Shown in pieces: positions 1 through 9,032 of a stretch of 64,000 nucleotides of DNA. A program made the translations under genes and the position numbers. The stretch is from Natranaerobius trueperi (GTDB lineage: Bacteria > Bacillota > Natranaerobiia > Natranaerobiales > Natranaerobiaceae): positions 20,771 through 84,770 of the forward strand of contig NZ_NIQC01000007.1 of NCBI RefSeq assembly GCF_002216005.1. The letters are read 5' to 3'. Below the pieces are notes generated by a model. That model was not told where the DNA came from. It ran no database searches and saw only the letters and a program-made list of their open reading frames with translations. Numbering within the stretch: the first letter of the stretch is position 1; every line of letters begins with the position of its first letter.

Positions 1-2
1 AT

Positions 3-653
3 AACAAAGATAATGTTAAAAATAATAGAATTAGATTTGTAAAAGGTGTAAATTGTGATCCTGAACGTGTAGTATTTGGTAATCAGGTACACGGTGATAA
101 TATTGAGATCATAGAAAGCTTAGGCTCAAAAGGGATGTTGATAAATGATGAGATGGGGATCGAAAGAACTGATGGTTTAATAACATTAACAAAAAATGTC
201 ACATTACTTGGTAGTTTTGCTGATTGTGTTCCAATATTTTTCTATGAGCCTAAATTAGAATTAGTTGGTTTAGTACATGCAGGATGGAAAGGTACTTTTT
301 CAGAGATAGGTAAAAAATCAGTTTTAAAAATACTTGAGTTAGGCGGAAATGTTGAAGATATCAAAGTTATTATAGGCCCGTCAATTGGAGTATGTTGTTA
401 TCAAGTTGGTGATGAACTATATAAAAAGGCGCAAGGACTATCATATAAGTCTGAAATTTTTCTAAAAAAACAAAGTGGACTTTATTTAGATTTATGGAAG
501 ACCAATTTTTTACAGCTACAAGAGGCTGGAGTGTTAATCAAAAATATTATGGTGAGTAATATGTGTACCTTTTGTAATTATGACATTTTTTTCTCATATC
601 GTAGAGGAGGAAAAAAAACAGGACGTATGATGGGTTTAATATCGTTAAAATAA
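3..653 (+). CDS. pgeF: Purine nucleoside phosphorylase / laccase-domain protein (YlmD, PgeF), 5'-truncated by window
   Basis: The gene enters from the left edge; 216 residues are visible and the first few dozen are missing. The three landmarks of the laccase-domain (multicopper oxidase-like, DUF152) family are present in order: NQVH near the start of the visible part, ADCVP, and HAGWKGT. These give the His-Cys-His metal/active site. The C-terminus CNYD...FSYRRGG is also typical. Members act on purine nucleosides (adenosine/inosine phosphorolysis) and have been linked to peptidoglycan editing. It lies upstream of yggS/sepF as ylmD does in Bacillus. The 87-bp gap to the next gene shows no clear terminator. 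Confidence 0.93.
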   Translation, partial: NKDNVKNNRIRFVKGVNCDPERVVFGNQVHGDNIEIIESLGSKGMLINDEMGIERTDGLITLTKNVTLLGSFADCVPIFFYEPKLELVGLVHAGWKGTFSEIGKKSVLKILELGGNVEDIKVIIGPSIGVCCYQVGDELYKKAQGLSYKSEIFLKKQSGLYLDLWKTNFLQLQEAGVLIKNIMVSNMCTFCNYDIFFSYRRGGKKTGRMMGLISLK

Positions 654-740
654 ACTTTTTAGCAGGAACTTTCAGTTTTTAGGAGAATTTATAATAATGC
701 AATATTAAATTAATGTAATCGATTTGGAAGGGGGAGTAGT

Positions 741-1931
741 TTGAATCGAAATAGCAACACAGGTAATGTAGTAAATTTTCCAAAGAACCGTAATAAAAAA
801 CCTAGAAATGATAGTAAAAGGCAACCTTCATTACTGCCTCTTTTGATTTTATTTTTATTAATACTTTTTTTGGTTTTGTTCTTGTCGTGGGCACGTAGTT
901 TTATTTTTGCTAGGTTTGTAGATATTGAAGTTCTTGAAAAAGACAAACAAGAATATTGGTTAGAAGATCTCACAGCTGTTATAAGAAGAGACGAAGAAAT
1001 CGTTTATGCACCAGTTTCAGGTAAAACAAATCGACTGGTACAAGAAGGAAAAAGAGTACAGAAAGGCCAACCTATAATTTCTTATGATCAAGTATCAATT
1101 ACTGAAAAAGATTTTCAAACCACAGATGATATAGCAAATGAGATTAACAAAACACTAGCTAGATTTGAAATAGAATTATCTGCTTTAAGAAATCAAGATT
1201 CTAGTGGAGCTCATATAAGTGAAACTATAGAAGAATTAAAAGAATTAGATTCTAATTATCAAGAGCTAGTTAATCCTGATATTGAACTGGGAAATACTGA
1301 TGAGTCTACTAAAATTAATGCACCTAAACCAGGAATTATTAGTTTTTTCATTGACGGGTTAGAAGAAAAATTAGACAAAGAGAGTATTACACCTGAAAAA
1401 ATTAATCAATACAAAGGTCAATATGAAGAATATTTACAGGACTATGAAGTTGCAGTTGCAAGAGCTCCATTGTTTAAAATGGTAGATAATCATCGATGGG
1501 AAGCTATGGTAATTGTAAATTCATCGAAGTTATCTTATTTTGATGAGGGGAAGAGTGTACCAACAGAATTTCATTTTAATCAAGGGGACACTCTTACAGG
1601 TAAAGTTTTAGATGTTAAAGAACATGATGATTATGGAATTGTAAATCTTGAGTTTAGGCGCGAAATTGAAGACTTTTGGGAAACAAGATTTACAGAAGTA
1701 AATTTAGTTAAGAATACACGTACAGGATTTAAAATACCGGAAAGTGCACTTACTGAAAAAGACGGACAAACTGGGGTATATCTTATTAAAAGAGGTATTG
1801 TCCGCTTTAAAAGTATTGAAATTATAGATGAGTTAAAGGCAGATGATTATGTACTAGCAGATGGTTTAGATGAAGGAAGTTTAATAGTGACAAGCACCTT
1901 TTTTGTCAGAGAGGGTGACAAATTAAGGTAA
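741..1931 (+). CDS. HlyD-like membrane-anchored adaptor protein
   Basis: The start is TTG behind GGAAGGGGGAG. The 396-residue protein has a basic, Asn-rich cytoplasmic N-terminus (about 1-30), one strong membrane helix (about 33-57), then an external domain. At about residues 85-115 a biotinyl-lipoyl-like hairpin (YAPVSGKTNRLVQEGKRVQKGQPI) resembles the barrel-sandwich region of HlyD/membrane-fusion adaptors. A helical stretch follows (about 120-235), then a beta-rich C-terminus. No ABC or RND partner is adjacent. The position between pgeF and yggS in the ylm division cluster hints at a cell-envelope role, but the substrate and partner are unknown. Confidence 0.75.
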   Translation: MNRNSNTGNVVNFPKNRNKKPRNDSKRQPSLLPLLILFLLILFLVLFLSWARSFIFARFVDIEVLEKDKQEYWLEDLTAVIRRDEEIVYAPVSGKTNRLVQEGKRVQKGQPIISYDQVSITEKDFQTTDDIANEINKTLARFEIELSALRNQDSSGAHISETIEELKELDSNYQELVNPDIELGNTDESTKINAPKPGIISFFIDGLEEKLDKESITPEKINQYKGQYEEYLQDYEVAVARAPLFKMVDNHRWEAMVIVNSSKLSYFDEGKSVPTEFHFNQGDTLTGKVLDVKEHDDYGIVNLEFRREIEDFWETRFTEVNLVKNTRTGFKIPESALTEKDGQTGVYLIKRGIVRFKSIEIIDELKADDYVLADGLDEGSLIVTSTFFVREGDKLR

Positions 1932-1946
1932 GAAAGGGGGATTAGC

Positions 1947-2654
1947 ATGACTAATATAGAATGTATTAAATATAACTTGTCTGATATTAAACATTGTATA
2001 TCTGAAGCTGCGAAAAAAGCAGGAACTTCAGAAAATGATATCAAAATGGTAGCAGTTACTAAATATGCTAATTTAGATCAGATGAATAAACTACTTGACT
2101 TAGGTGTTACAGATCTAGGTGAAAATAAAGTACAAACTGCAGTACCGAAAATTGAGAAATTAGGTGATCAAGTGAACTGGCATTTTGTTGGACATCTTCA
2201 AAGTAATAAAGTGAAATATTTAATTAATTATGTAGACTTAATTCATTCCTTAGATAGGAAATCACTAGCTAAAGAGTTAGATAAGCGAGCTAAGAAAGAT
2301 GATATTTATGTTGATGCCTTAGTTCAAGTTAACATAGCACAAGATGAATCAAAATATGGTATTTCACCTGATCAAGTTACACCTTTTATAGATAAAACTA
2401 TGAACAGTTATCCTAACATTAATATACGAGGATTAATGACAATGACTCCATACTATCCAGATCCAGAAGAAATACGGCCATATTATGTTAAAATGACTGA
2501 ATTATTTAGAAAAATTAAAGATGAGTTTGAAATTGATGACTTTAAGTACTTATCTATGGGAATGTCACATGATTTCCCAATAGCTATAGAGGAAGGGGCT
2601 AATCTTGTGAGAATTGGACGTGCTTTTTTCAAATCTAGAGAGGAGGGGAATTAA
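1947..2654 (+). CDS. yggS: YggS/YlmE family PLP-binding homeostasis protein
   Basis: 235 residues, normal for the family. The PLP-lysine motif VAVTKYA lies near residue 38, followed by LGENKVQ, WHFVGHLQSNK, GLMTMTP, and the C-terminal phosphate-binding LSMGMSHDF...GANLVRIGRAFF. The fold is an alanine-racemase-type TIM barrel. The protein buffers pyridoxal 5'-phosphate and has no proven enzymatic activity. ATG follows AAAGGGGGATTAGC. It overlaps nothing and ends 2 bp before sepF, so the two are probably co-translated. Confidence 0.95.
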   Translation: MTNIECIKYNLSDIKHCISEAAKKAGTSENDIKMVAVTKYANLDQMNKLLDLGVTDLGENKVQTAVPKIEKLGDQVNWHFVGHLQSNKVKYLINYVDLIHSLDRKSLAKELDKRAKKDDIYVDALVQVNIAQDESKYGISPDQVTPFIDKTMNSYPNINIRGLMTMTPYYPDPEEIRPYYVKMTELFRKIKDEFEIDDFKYLSMGMSHDFPIAIEEGANLVRIGRAFFKSREEGN

Positions 2655-2656
2655 AC

Positions 2657-3127
2657 ATGAGTTTTTTTGAAAAAATGTTAGTATTTTTAGGTCTAGCAGA
2701 AGAAACTGAAGAAGAAATTATTGAAGAAGAAGAAACTGAACCAGTTCGAGAAACTTCAGAAAGAAACAAAAAGAAGAAGGTTGCTAGAAAGAATAAAGAT
2801 AATCAGGTAGTACCGTTACACAAAGCATCTAACCAACATAATATTAAAGTCTTTTTATTAGCCCCTAAAAAGTATGATGAAGCTCAAATGGTTGGTAAGT
2901 ATCTTAAAAATGGATTCCCAGTTATAGTTAACTTAGAAAATTTAGAAGTCGAAACAGCTAAACAGCTTATTGATTTCGTAAGTGGGACGGTATTTGCTCT
3001 TGATGGCAACCTACATAAAATAGGTCAAAATATCTTCTTATTTTCACCACCAAATATAGAAATTGAAGGTGAAATAAGTTCTATTAATAGTGAGTATGAA
3101 CTTGAGCAAAAGTATAACGAGGAATAA
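2657..3127 (+). CDS. sepF: Cell division protein SepF
   Basis: 156 residues. The N-terminal amphipathic helix MSFFEKMLVFLGL is the membrane-binding segment of SepF. It is followed by a very acidic, then basic, linker (about 15-55) and the C-terminal DUF552 domain (about 65-145: KVFLLAPKKYDEA, FPVIVNLENLE, DFVSGTVFALDG). SepF tethers FtsZ to the membrane and helps septum formation. The gene follows yggS by 2 bp. The run of about 15 Glu residues in the linker is unusually dense. Confidence 0.95.
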   Translation: MSFFEKMLVFLGLAEETEEEIIEEEETEPVRETSERNKKKKVARKNKDNQVVPLHKASNQHNIKVFLLAPKKYDEAQMVGKYLKNGFPVIVNLENLEVETAKQLIDFVSGTVFALDGNLHKIGQNIFLFSPPNIEIEGEISSINSEYELEQKYNEE

Positions 3128-3141
3128 AGGGGTTGAGGTAA

Positions 3142-3429
3142 TTGTTTGTAACAAGAATATTCGGTTTTTTATTTCAAATAATATATACTTTACTAATTTT
3201 ACGAGTTATTTTCTCTTTTTTAAAACCAGACCCTTTTAGGTATCGGACTCTTTTTAACGCAAATAAATTTATATTTAAAATAACAGAACCTTTTTTATCT
3301 CCAATCCGAAATTTAGTGTCGCCAATAACTGTTGGAGGTGGAGGATATATTGATCTTTCACCATTAATTGCTTTATTGATATTAAATTTATTACAGCGTA
3401 TATTGTTTAGTTTTAGTTATTTACTTTAG
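3142..3429 (+). CDS. ylmG: YggT family integral membrane protein (YlmG)
   Basis: 95 residues with a TTG start after GGGGTTGAGGT. Two hydrophobic segments (about 3-25 and 70-93) bracket a conserved loop FKITEPFLSPIRNLV. This is the usual YggT layout. Homologues are linked to envelope or division functions; the molecular role is not settled. It sits between sepF and ylmH as in other Firmicutes. Confidence 0.92.
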   Translation: MFVTRIFGFLFQIIYTLLILRVIFSFLKPDPFRYRTLFNANKFIFKITEPFLSPIRNLVSPITVGGGGYIDLSPLIALLILNLLQRILFSFSYLL

Positions 3430-3444
3430 AGAAGGAGGCATAAG

Positions 3445-4242
3445 ATGGAAGATGATAAACATAAAATTTTAAACCATTATACCCATCCTGTTGATAAAGA
3501 AACTGCAAGTAAAGTATATGATAAGGCAAATAAGGTTTTTGAGCAGCAAAAATTAGAAATCACTGATTTTTTGGATCCACATCAAGTGGATATTGCTGAG
3601 AGAATCATTAATAGCTTTGCAGATATTTCTGCAGTATTTCATGGAGGGTTTGATAGTAGTGAACGTAAAAAAGTAGGGATTTTTCCAAAAGTATGGAATA
3701 TTACAGAAAAAGATCTAGGAATAGAAGTTTTGGAGATACAAGTTCGGTTTGAGTTTGAAAAGGTTTCACACAGGGATGTATTAGGAGCAGTATTAGGTCT
3801 AGGTTTAAAAAGAGAAAAAATCGGTGATATTCAGTTGTTTATGGAAAATAATAAAGTTTTTTTAGCTGTTGATAGAGAGATCTCACAATTTATATGTGAT
3901 AATCTAGTTCAAATTAAGAATACAAGTGTATCAATTTATGTTGCTGATGATGAGTTAAAACTACCTAAGGAAGAATTTACAAAAGAAATAACAGGTACAG
4001 TATCAAGTTTAAGGTTAGATGCAGTTTCAAGTATAGGATTTGGAGCATCAAGAAGTAAAATGAATCAACTTATAAAAGCAGAAAGAGTAAAAATTAATTG
4101 GAAACCAACATCTGATCCTAAAACTACTGTAAACACCTGTGATGTTATTTCACTTCGAGGAAAGGGAAGGGTTGAAGTAGCAGAAGTTGGCGGGAAAAGT
4201 CGAAAAGGAAGGAGGCATGTCAGATTAAGACGCTATAAATAA
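3445..4242 (+). CDS. ylmH: YlmH family S4-domain RNA-binding protein
   Basis: 265 residues. The N-terminal half matches the YlmH family (HRDVLGAVLGLGLKREKIGDI). The C-terminal S4 domain (about 185-245: LRLDAVSSIGFGASRSKMNQLIKAERV) ends in a highly basic tail rich in Arg/Lys. S4 domains bind structured RNA, and YlmH has been connected to ribosome-associated quality control in Bacillus. AGGAGG precedes the ATG. Note that rqcH lies further along this window (10452-12179). Confidence 0.93.
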   Translation: MEDDKHKILNHYTHPVDKETASKVYDKANKVFEQQKLEITDFLDPHQVDIAERIINSFADISAVFHGGFDSSERKKVGIFPKVWNITEKDLGIEVLEIQVRFEFEKVSHRDVLGAVLGLGLKREKIGDIQLFMENNKVFLAVDREISQFICDNLVQIKNTSVSIYVADDELKLPKEEFTKEITGTVSSLRLDAVSSIGFGASRSKMNQLIKAERVKINWKPTSDPKTTVNTCDVISLRGKGRVEVAEVGGKSRKGRRHVRLRRYK

Positions 4243-4266
4243 TTTTCATCCATAGGAGGTGTAATG

Positions 4267-4800
4267 ATGACTTTAACTCCTTTAGATATACATAATAAAG
4301 AATTTTCCAAAGGTATCCGTGGTTATAATCCAGATGAAGTTAATGAGTTTTTAGATCAAGTAGTAAAAGATTACGAAAGTATAATTAAGAAAAATATAGA
4401 ACTAAAAGATGAGGTAGAGAAATTAAATAATAAAATAGAACATTATCAAAAAATGGAAGAAACTTTGCATAATGCAATAATTGTAGCTCAAGAAACTGCA
4501 GAGGAAGTAAAGGAAAGTGCACAAAAAGAAGCAGAGTTAATTAAACGTGAAGCTGAGAGCGATGCAAATAAGAAAATTGAAGAAGCTAATAACCAAGTTA
4601 GTAGAATAAAATCTGAAATAGAAGAACTTAAAAAACAAGAAAAAACATATAAAGCTCGATTTAAGTCGATGTTAGAGACACAGCTAGAATTACTAGAATC
4701 AGATAATTTGCAAGAGAATGATGTTGATTATCAGGAGGATTATTCAGTAGAAACAGCTGACTCTAATGAATTTACTAGTGAGGAACAAGGTGACTCTTAA
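4267..4800 (+). CDS. divIVA: DivIVA domain cell-pole/septum protein
   Basis: About 177 residues. The N-terminal LTPLDIHNKEFSKGIRGYNPDEVNEFLDQV is the DivIVA membrane-binding and curvature-sensing domain, followed by a long coiled coil (about 35-150) and an acidic tail. It recruits division and polar proteins to curved membrane. Two adjacent ATGs exist at 4264 and 4267. The second sits 7 nt from AGGAGG (4254-4259) and gives MTLTP, matching the family, so it is preferred. The gene ends the ylm cluster. Confidence 0.95.
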   Translation: MTLTPLDIHNKEFSKGIRGYNPDEVNEFLDQVVKDYESIIKKNIELKDEVEKLNNKIEHYQKMEETLHNAIIVAQETAEEVKESAQKEAELIKREAESDANKKIEEANNQVSRIKSEIEELKKQEKTYKARFKSMLETQLELLESDNLQENDVDYQEDYSVETADSNEFTSEEQGDS

Positions 4801-4817
4801 AAGGATATGTAATATTA

Positions 4818-4846
4818 TTGCACGGAATTTTTGAATATGCTATAAT
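4818..4846 (+). promoter_or_regulatory. SigA-type promoter for ileS T-box transcript
   Basis: TTGCAC (4818-4823), a 17-nt spacer, then TATAAT (4841-4846). It lies just upstream of the T-box leader and after divIVA, so ileS is probably transcribed independently. Confidence 0.8.
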
Positions 4847-4852
4847 TTATAA

Positions 4853-5093
4853 AAATATCTTGATGGATAATAGCTATGAAGGGAAGAGTAGCCTTTTTTT
4901 AAAATCTACAGAGAGCCAGGTGGCTGAGAACTGGTGATTTAAAATAGGCGAAGATCATCCCAGAGCTCTTTAAGTGAATTTTAGTAGCTTAAAGCGTTAA
5001 GCAGGCGTTAACTGCTTAAAGTGCTGGTAAAATTTCCAGTACTAGGGTGGTACCGCGGGATAAGCTCGCCCCTAGAGGGGCGTGCTTTTTTGT
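4853..5093 (+). promoter_or_regulatory. T-box leader (tRNA-Ile-sensing) with terminator
   Basis: A stem I region contains AGAGAGCC and a probable specifier AUC codon at 4954-4956, with a second AUC immediately after. The T-box sequence AGGGTGGTACCGCG is at 5044-5057. Its TGGT (5048-5051) can pair with the ACCA end of tRNA-Ile. The competing terminator is CGCCCC-TAGA-GGGGCG (5067-5082) followed by a T run. Uncharged tRNA-Ile should stabilise the antiterminator and allow ileS expression. Confidence 0.95.
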
Positions 5094-5123
5094 TATTTAA
5101 TAAAAATAGGAGGGTGGTTAACA

Positions 5124-7898
5124 ATGAGTTACAAAGATACTTTAAACTTACCTAAAACAGATTTTCCAATGAAAGCTAAATTACCACAGCGAGAGCCTGA
5201 AATTCTTAGTAAATGGGAACAAGAAAATATTTACAATAAAGTATTAGAACATAAAAAAGGTAAACCTAAATATGTGTTACATGATGGACCTCCATATGCA
5301 AATGGTGATATCCATATGGGGCATGCATTAAATAAAGTATTAAAAGATATAGTAGTTAAGTTTAAAACAATGCAAGGTTATGATTCACCTTATGTACCCG
5401 GTTGGGATACTCATGGACTTCCTATTGAACACCAGATTACAAAAAAGAAGAAAGTTAACCGTAAAAAACTTTCAAATGTCGAATTTAGAAGAAAGTGTCG
5501 TGAATACGCGTTAAAATATGTTGATATTCAACGAGAACAGTTTAAGCGTCTAGGTGTACGTGGAGACTGGGAAAATCCTTATTTAACTCTTTCTCCAGAA
5601 TTTGAAGCAGAACAGGTCAAATTATTTGGTAAAATGGCGCAGGAGGGTTATATTTACAAAGGTAAAAAACCAGTCTATTGGTGTACTGATTGTGAAACAG
5701 CTTTAGCGGAAGCAGAGGTGGAATACCAAGACAAACGATCTCCATCAATTTATGTTGGTTTTACTATCAAAGATGGAAAAGGAAAGCTTAAAGAAGAAGA
5801 AGTTGAGGTAATGATCTGGACTACAACTCCTTGGACAATTCCAGCAAATATGGCGATATCTTTACATCCTGAATTCAAGTATTCTCTTGTAGAAGTAGAA
5901 GAGAGAAAATATCTGCTTGCCTCAGAATTAGTTGAAGATGTAATGGAAAAAATTCAAGTATCAGACTATGAAATAAAAGAAGAATTTTTAGGTGAAGAAC
6001 TTGAAGGATTAAAATGTCAGCATCCTCTGTTTGAGCGTGAATCATTATTAATCCTAGGTGATCATGTAACATTAGAACAAGGTACTGGTTGTGTTCATAC
6101 AGCTCCTGGACATGGGCAAGAGGACTATGAAATAAGTAAAAAGTATGATTTAGAGGTGTTTTCACCAATTAATGAAAGTGGAGTATTTACAGATGAGGCC
6201 GGACAATTTGCTGGACTGTATTATGACAAAGCTAATAAAGCTGTTACGAAAGCTCTAGAAGAAAAAGGTTATTTATTATCCCTTAGCTTTGTTACACACC
6301 AATATCCAGGTTGTTGGCGTTGTAAAAAATCAGTTATCTTTCGTGCAACAGAGCAATGGTTTGCGTCTGTAGATGGATTTAGAAAACAAGCTTTAGATTC
6401 TATAAATGACGTTAAGTGGGTACCTGAATGGGGAGAAGAAAGAATAAGAAATATGGTTAATAACCGAGATGACTGGTGTATTTCAAGACAACGTGTTTGG
6501 GGAGTACCTATTCCGATTTTTTACTGTAAAGATTGTGGTAAAGAGCTTATTACAGAAGAAAGTATTTCTATTGTTGCTGATCTCTTTGGTAAAGAAGGTT
6601 CTGATGCCTGGTTCGAAAAAGAAGCTGATGAAATTTTATCAGATGAAATTAAATGTGAGTGTGGACATGAGAATTTTACAAAAGAAACAGATATAATGGA
6701 TGTTTGGTTTGACTCTGGCTCAACTCATAAAGCAGTTTGTGAACAGCGTGAAGAACTTACATGGCCTGTTGACCTTTATTTAGAAGGAAGTGACCAATAT
6801 CGTGGTTGGTTCCAGTCATCACTACTTACGGCTGTAGCAACTAAAGGTAATTCACCTTATCGCACAGTTCTAACTAATGGCTGGGTAGTTGATGGAGAAG
6901 GTAAGAAGATGAGTAAATCTATGGGTAATGTAATAGCACCTAAAGAAATTATTGATAGGTTTGGATCTGATATACTCAGACTTTGGGTTGCTTCAAGTGA
7001 ATTCAAGCATGATGTTAGAGTTTCAGAGAACATTTTAAAACAAATAACAGAAGGCTATCGAAAAATCAGAAATACAGCTAGATTTATCTTAGGTAATTTA
7101 CACGATTTTGAGCCAGAAACTGATCAGGTTCCATATGATGAGTTACAAGATGTTGATCGATATATTTTATCTCGATTGCAACATGTGATTAAAGAAGCAA
7201 CAAAATCATATGATAAATTTGATTTCCATGAATTTTATCATATGGTGCATAACTTTTGTGTAGTTGAGTTAAGTCAATTTTATTTAGATGTCATAAAAGA
7301 TCGAATTTATACTATGCCTGAAAACTCAACTGAACGAAAAGCAGGACAAACTACAATGTATTATATTTTAGATGCTCTTGTTCGATTACTAGCACCTGTA
7401 TTAACATTTACGAGTGAAGAAATTTGGTCACATATGCCAGGTGAAAATAAAGAGTCAGTGCAATTAGCTGATTGGCCTCAAGTGAATGAAAAGTTTGTTG
7501 ATCATAAATTAGAAGAGCAATGGGAATATTTCTTAGAATTTAGAAAAGAAGTAGCAAAAGCATTAGAGAGTGTAAGAAGAGACAAAAAAATTGGTAGTCC
7601 TTTAGAGGCTAAAGTTAAGATTTATGCACCTGAAGAAAAACAAGAGAAATTACAGCCTTTTTCAAAAAGCCTTGCTGAACTCTTTATTGTATCTCAAGGA
7701 GAGCTAAACGAAGAGGATTCGGCTAATGAAGATGAAATAAAAGAAGCATTATTAGTAGAAACTACAGAAGATGGAGTAACTATTGTTATTGAAAATGCTG
7801 AAGGAGAAAAATGTCCACGTTGTTGGAACTATCATAGTATGATATCAGAAGATGGAGAACTTTGTCCTAGATGTGATTCAGTTATATCTGAAGACTAG
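5124..7898 (+). CDS. ileS: Isoleucyl-tRNA synthetase
   Basis: 924 residues, class I synthetase charging tRNA-Ile in the cytoplasm. The HIGH-type motif is HMGH (within ANGDIHMGHALNK), the KMSKS motif is complete, and the CP1 editing domain has TTTPWTIPAN and GTGCVHTAPGHG. The C-terminal zinc ribbon CPRCW...CPRC is present, as in bacterial (not eukaryote-like) IleRS. The ATG at 5124 follows AGGAGGG and gives MSYKDTLNLPKT; an upstream in-frame start lies inside the T-box terminator and is rejected. Confidence 0.98.
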   Translation: MSYKDTLNLPKTDFPMKAKLPQREPEILSKWEQENIYNKVLEHKKGKPKYVLHDGPPYANGDIHMGHALNKVLKDIVVKFKTMQGYDSPYVPGWDTHGLPIEHQITKKKKVNRKKLSNVEFRRKCREYALKYVDIQREQFKRLGVRGDWENPYLTLSPEFEAEQVKLFGKMAQEGYIYKGKKPVYWCTDCETALAEAEVEYQDKRSPSIYVGFTIKDGKGKLKEEEVEVMIWTTTPWTIPANMAISLHPEFKYSLVEVEERKYLLASELVEDVMEKIQVSDYEIKEEFLGEELEGLKCQHPLFERESLLILGDHVTLEQGTGCVHTAPGHGQEDYEISKKYDLEVFSPINESGVFTDEAGQFAGLYYDKANKAVTKALEEKGYLLSLSFVTHQYPGCWRCKKSVIFRATEQWFASVDGFRKQALDSINDVKWVPEWGEERIRNMVNNRDDWCISRQRVWGVPIPIFYCKDCGKELITEESISIVADLFGKEGSDAWFEKEADEILSDEIKCECGHENFTKETDIMDVWFDSGSTHKAVCEQREELTWPVDLYLEGSDQYRGWFQSSLLTAVATKGNSPYRTVLTNGWVVDGEGKKMSKSMGNVIAPKEIIDRFGSDILRLWVASSEFKHDVRVSENILKQITEGYRKIRNTARFILGNLHDFEPETDQVPYDELQDVDRYILSRLQHVIKEATKSYDKFDFHEFYHMVHNFCVVELSQFYLDVIKDRIYTMPENSTERKAGQTTMYYILDALVRLLAPVLTFTSEEIWSHMPGENKESVQLADWPQVNEKFVDHKLEEQWEYFLEFRKEVAKALESVRRDKKIGSPLEAKVKIYAPEEKQEKLQPFSKSLAELFIVSQGELNEEDSANEDEIKEALLVETTEDGVTIVIENAEGEKCPRCWNYHSMISEDGELCPRCDSVISED

Positions 7899-7914
7899 CT
7901 CTCATTTATTTATA

Positions 7915-7943
7915 CCCCCTGAAAAATTTTTCAGGGGGTTTTT
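7915..7943 (+). terminator. Rho-independent terminator after ileS
   Basis: A perfect 12-bp inverted repeat (CCCCCTGAAAAA and its complement) is followed immediately by five T. It closes the ileS transcript. Confidence 0.9.
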
Positions 7944-8007
7944 AACATTTATTAACACATAAAATAATTATTAAAAAGCTGGTTAAATTAATAAGGGGGA
8001 TGAAATA

Positions 8008-8301
8008 ATGAAAAATAACGATAATAAATTACAAGAAAAACTGGTTGAACAAACCGCTGAACTTTTAGATAAATTAGAAAGATTTAAATTATCAGAATAT
8101 ATGCAATTGCTAAATAGTCCAATTCGTTTTTTTTGGATTAACTTTTTAGGGGGAGTAGCTCGAGGTTTAGGATTTTCAGTTGGTGTAACTATTTTAGGTG
8201 CTCTTTTAATCTACTTTTTACAACAATTGGTTGTATTAAATCTTCCTGTTATCGGAGATTTTATAGCAGAGATTGTAAAAATAGTACAAAAACATCTCTA
8301 A
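8008..8301 (+). CDS. DUF5665 family small membrane protein
   Basis: 97 residues. The N-terminus is charged and helical (1-40). The motif NFLGGVARGLGFSVGVTILGALLIYFL contains a transmembrane helix (about 55-77), followed by LPVIGDFIAEIVKIVQ. This pattern matches the DUF5665 family of Firmicutes, whose function is unknown. ATG follows AAGGGGGATG. It is followed 16 bp later by the yteA-like gene. Confidence 0.75.
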   Translation: MKNNDNKLQEKLVEQTAELLDKLERFKLSEYMQLLNSPIRFFWINFLGGVARGLGFSVGVTILGALLIYFLQQLVVLNLPVIGDFIAEIVKIVQKHL

Positions 8302-8317
8302 AAGGAGGTACAATTCA

Positions 8318-8968
8318 ATGACAGATCGAGAATTAAAATATTTCGAAAATCAATTATTAAATTTAAAAGAGAAGCTTAAAAACCAATATGAAGATAATAC
8401 AGAACGTCAAGAAGAATTGAGAGAGACAACTTCAGAACTTTCTAGTCATGATAATCACCCAGGTGATCTAGCATCAGAACAATATGAGATGGAAAAAGAT
8501 ATAACTATGTCTAATGTTAATAGAGAAAGGTTACAGGAAGTTAATAGAGCATTAGATAAGATAGAGTCAGGTGAATATGGTAGTTGTGAATGTTGTGATG
8601 AAGAGATATCTCTAGAAAGATTAGAGACAGTACCATATACTAGATATTGTGTTGAATGTGCACAAGATCAAGAGCAAGATAGCAAAGATTTTCCTTACTT
8701 TGAAGATGAAACCCATATAGAACAAATGAGAACTACAAATGATCCAAATAACTATACATATTTTGATAAAGAGGATACATGGCAGAAATTAGAAAGAATG
8801 GGTAGTGCCGACGAAACAGAAGAGGATTATGATTTCCCACAAGAAGCTCATGGGTCGGTCGATAAGATAGATAGTTTTTCTACTGAAGATCCTGAAATGC
8901 AAGATCCTAATATTGATCCTATGAGATTTAAAAAGAGAAAGAGATATAGGAGGCGTAGAGAAGAATAA
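8318..8968 (+). CDS. yteA: TraR/DksA-type C4 zinc finger protein, YteA family
   Basis: 216 residues. A coiled N-terminal half (about 5-85, with SSHDNHPGDLASEQ) leads to the zinc finger CECCDEEI...YTRYCVECA (four Cys, about 89-112). The C-terminal acidic region contains DTWQKLERMGSAD and a basic RKRYRRRREE tail. DksA/TraR proteins bind the RNA polymerase secondary channel. The YteA subgroup is typical of spore-formers and is usually annotated as sporulation-related, though its role is unclear. RBS is AAAGGAGG. Confidence 0.88.
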   Translation: MTDRELKYFENQLLNLKEKLKNQYEDNTERQEELRETTSELSSHDNHPGDLASEQYEMEKDITMSNVNRERLQEVNRALDKIESGEYGSCECCDEEISLERLETVPYTRYCVECAQDQEQDSKDFPYFEDETHIEQMRTTNDPNNYTYFDKEDTWQKLERMGSADETEEDYDFPQEAHGSVDKIDSFSTEDPEMQDPNIDPMRFKKRKRYRRRREE

Positions 8969-8970
8969 AA

Positions 8971-8999
8971 TTGTCAATATAATAACATTGTGCTAAAAT
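8971..8999 (+). promoter_or_regulatory. SigA-type promoter for lspA-rluD
   Basis: TTGTCA (8971-8976), 17 nt, TAAAAT (8994-8999), with a TGn extension just before the -10 box (TG at 8991-8992). It lies immediately after the yteA-like stop codon. Confidence 0.75.
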
Positions 9000-9032
9000 T
9001 AAGAGGGTATAAAAAGATTGTAGGAGGGATTG

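Noticed and set aside
5082..5123. Upstream extension of ileS
   Set aside because: It would start inside the T-box terminator; AGGAGGG precedes ATG 5124.
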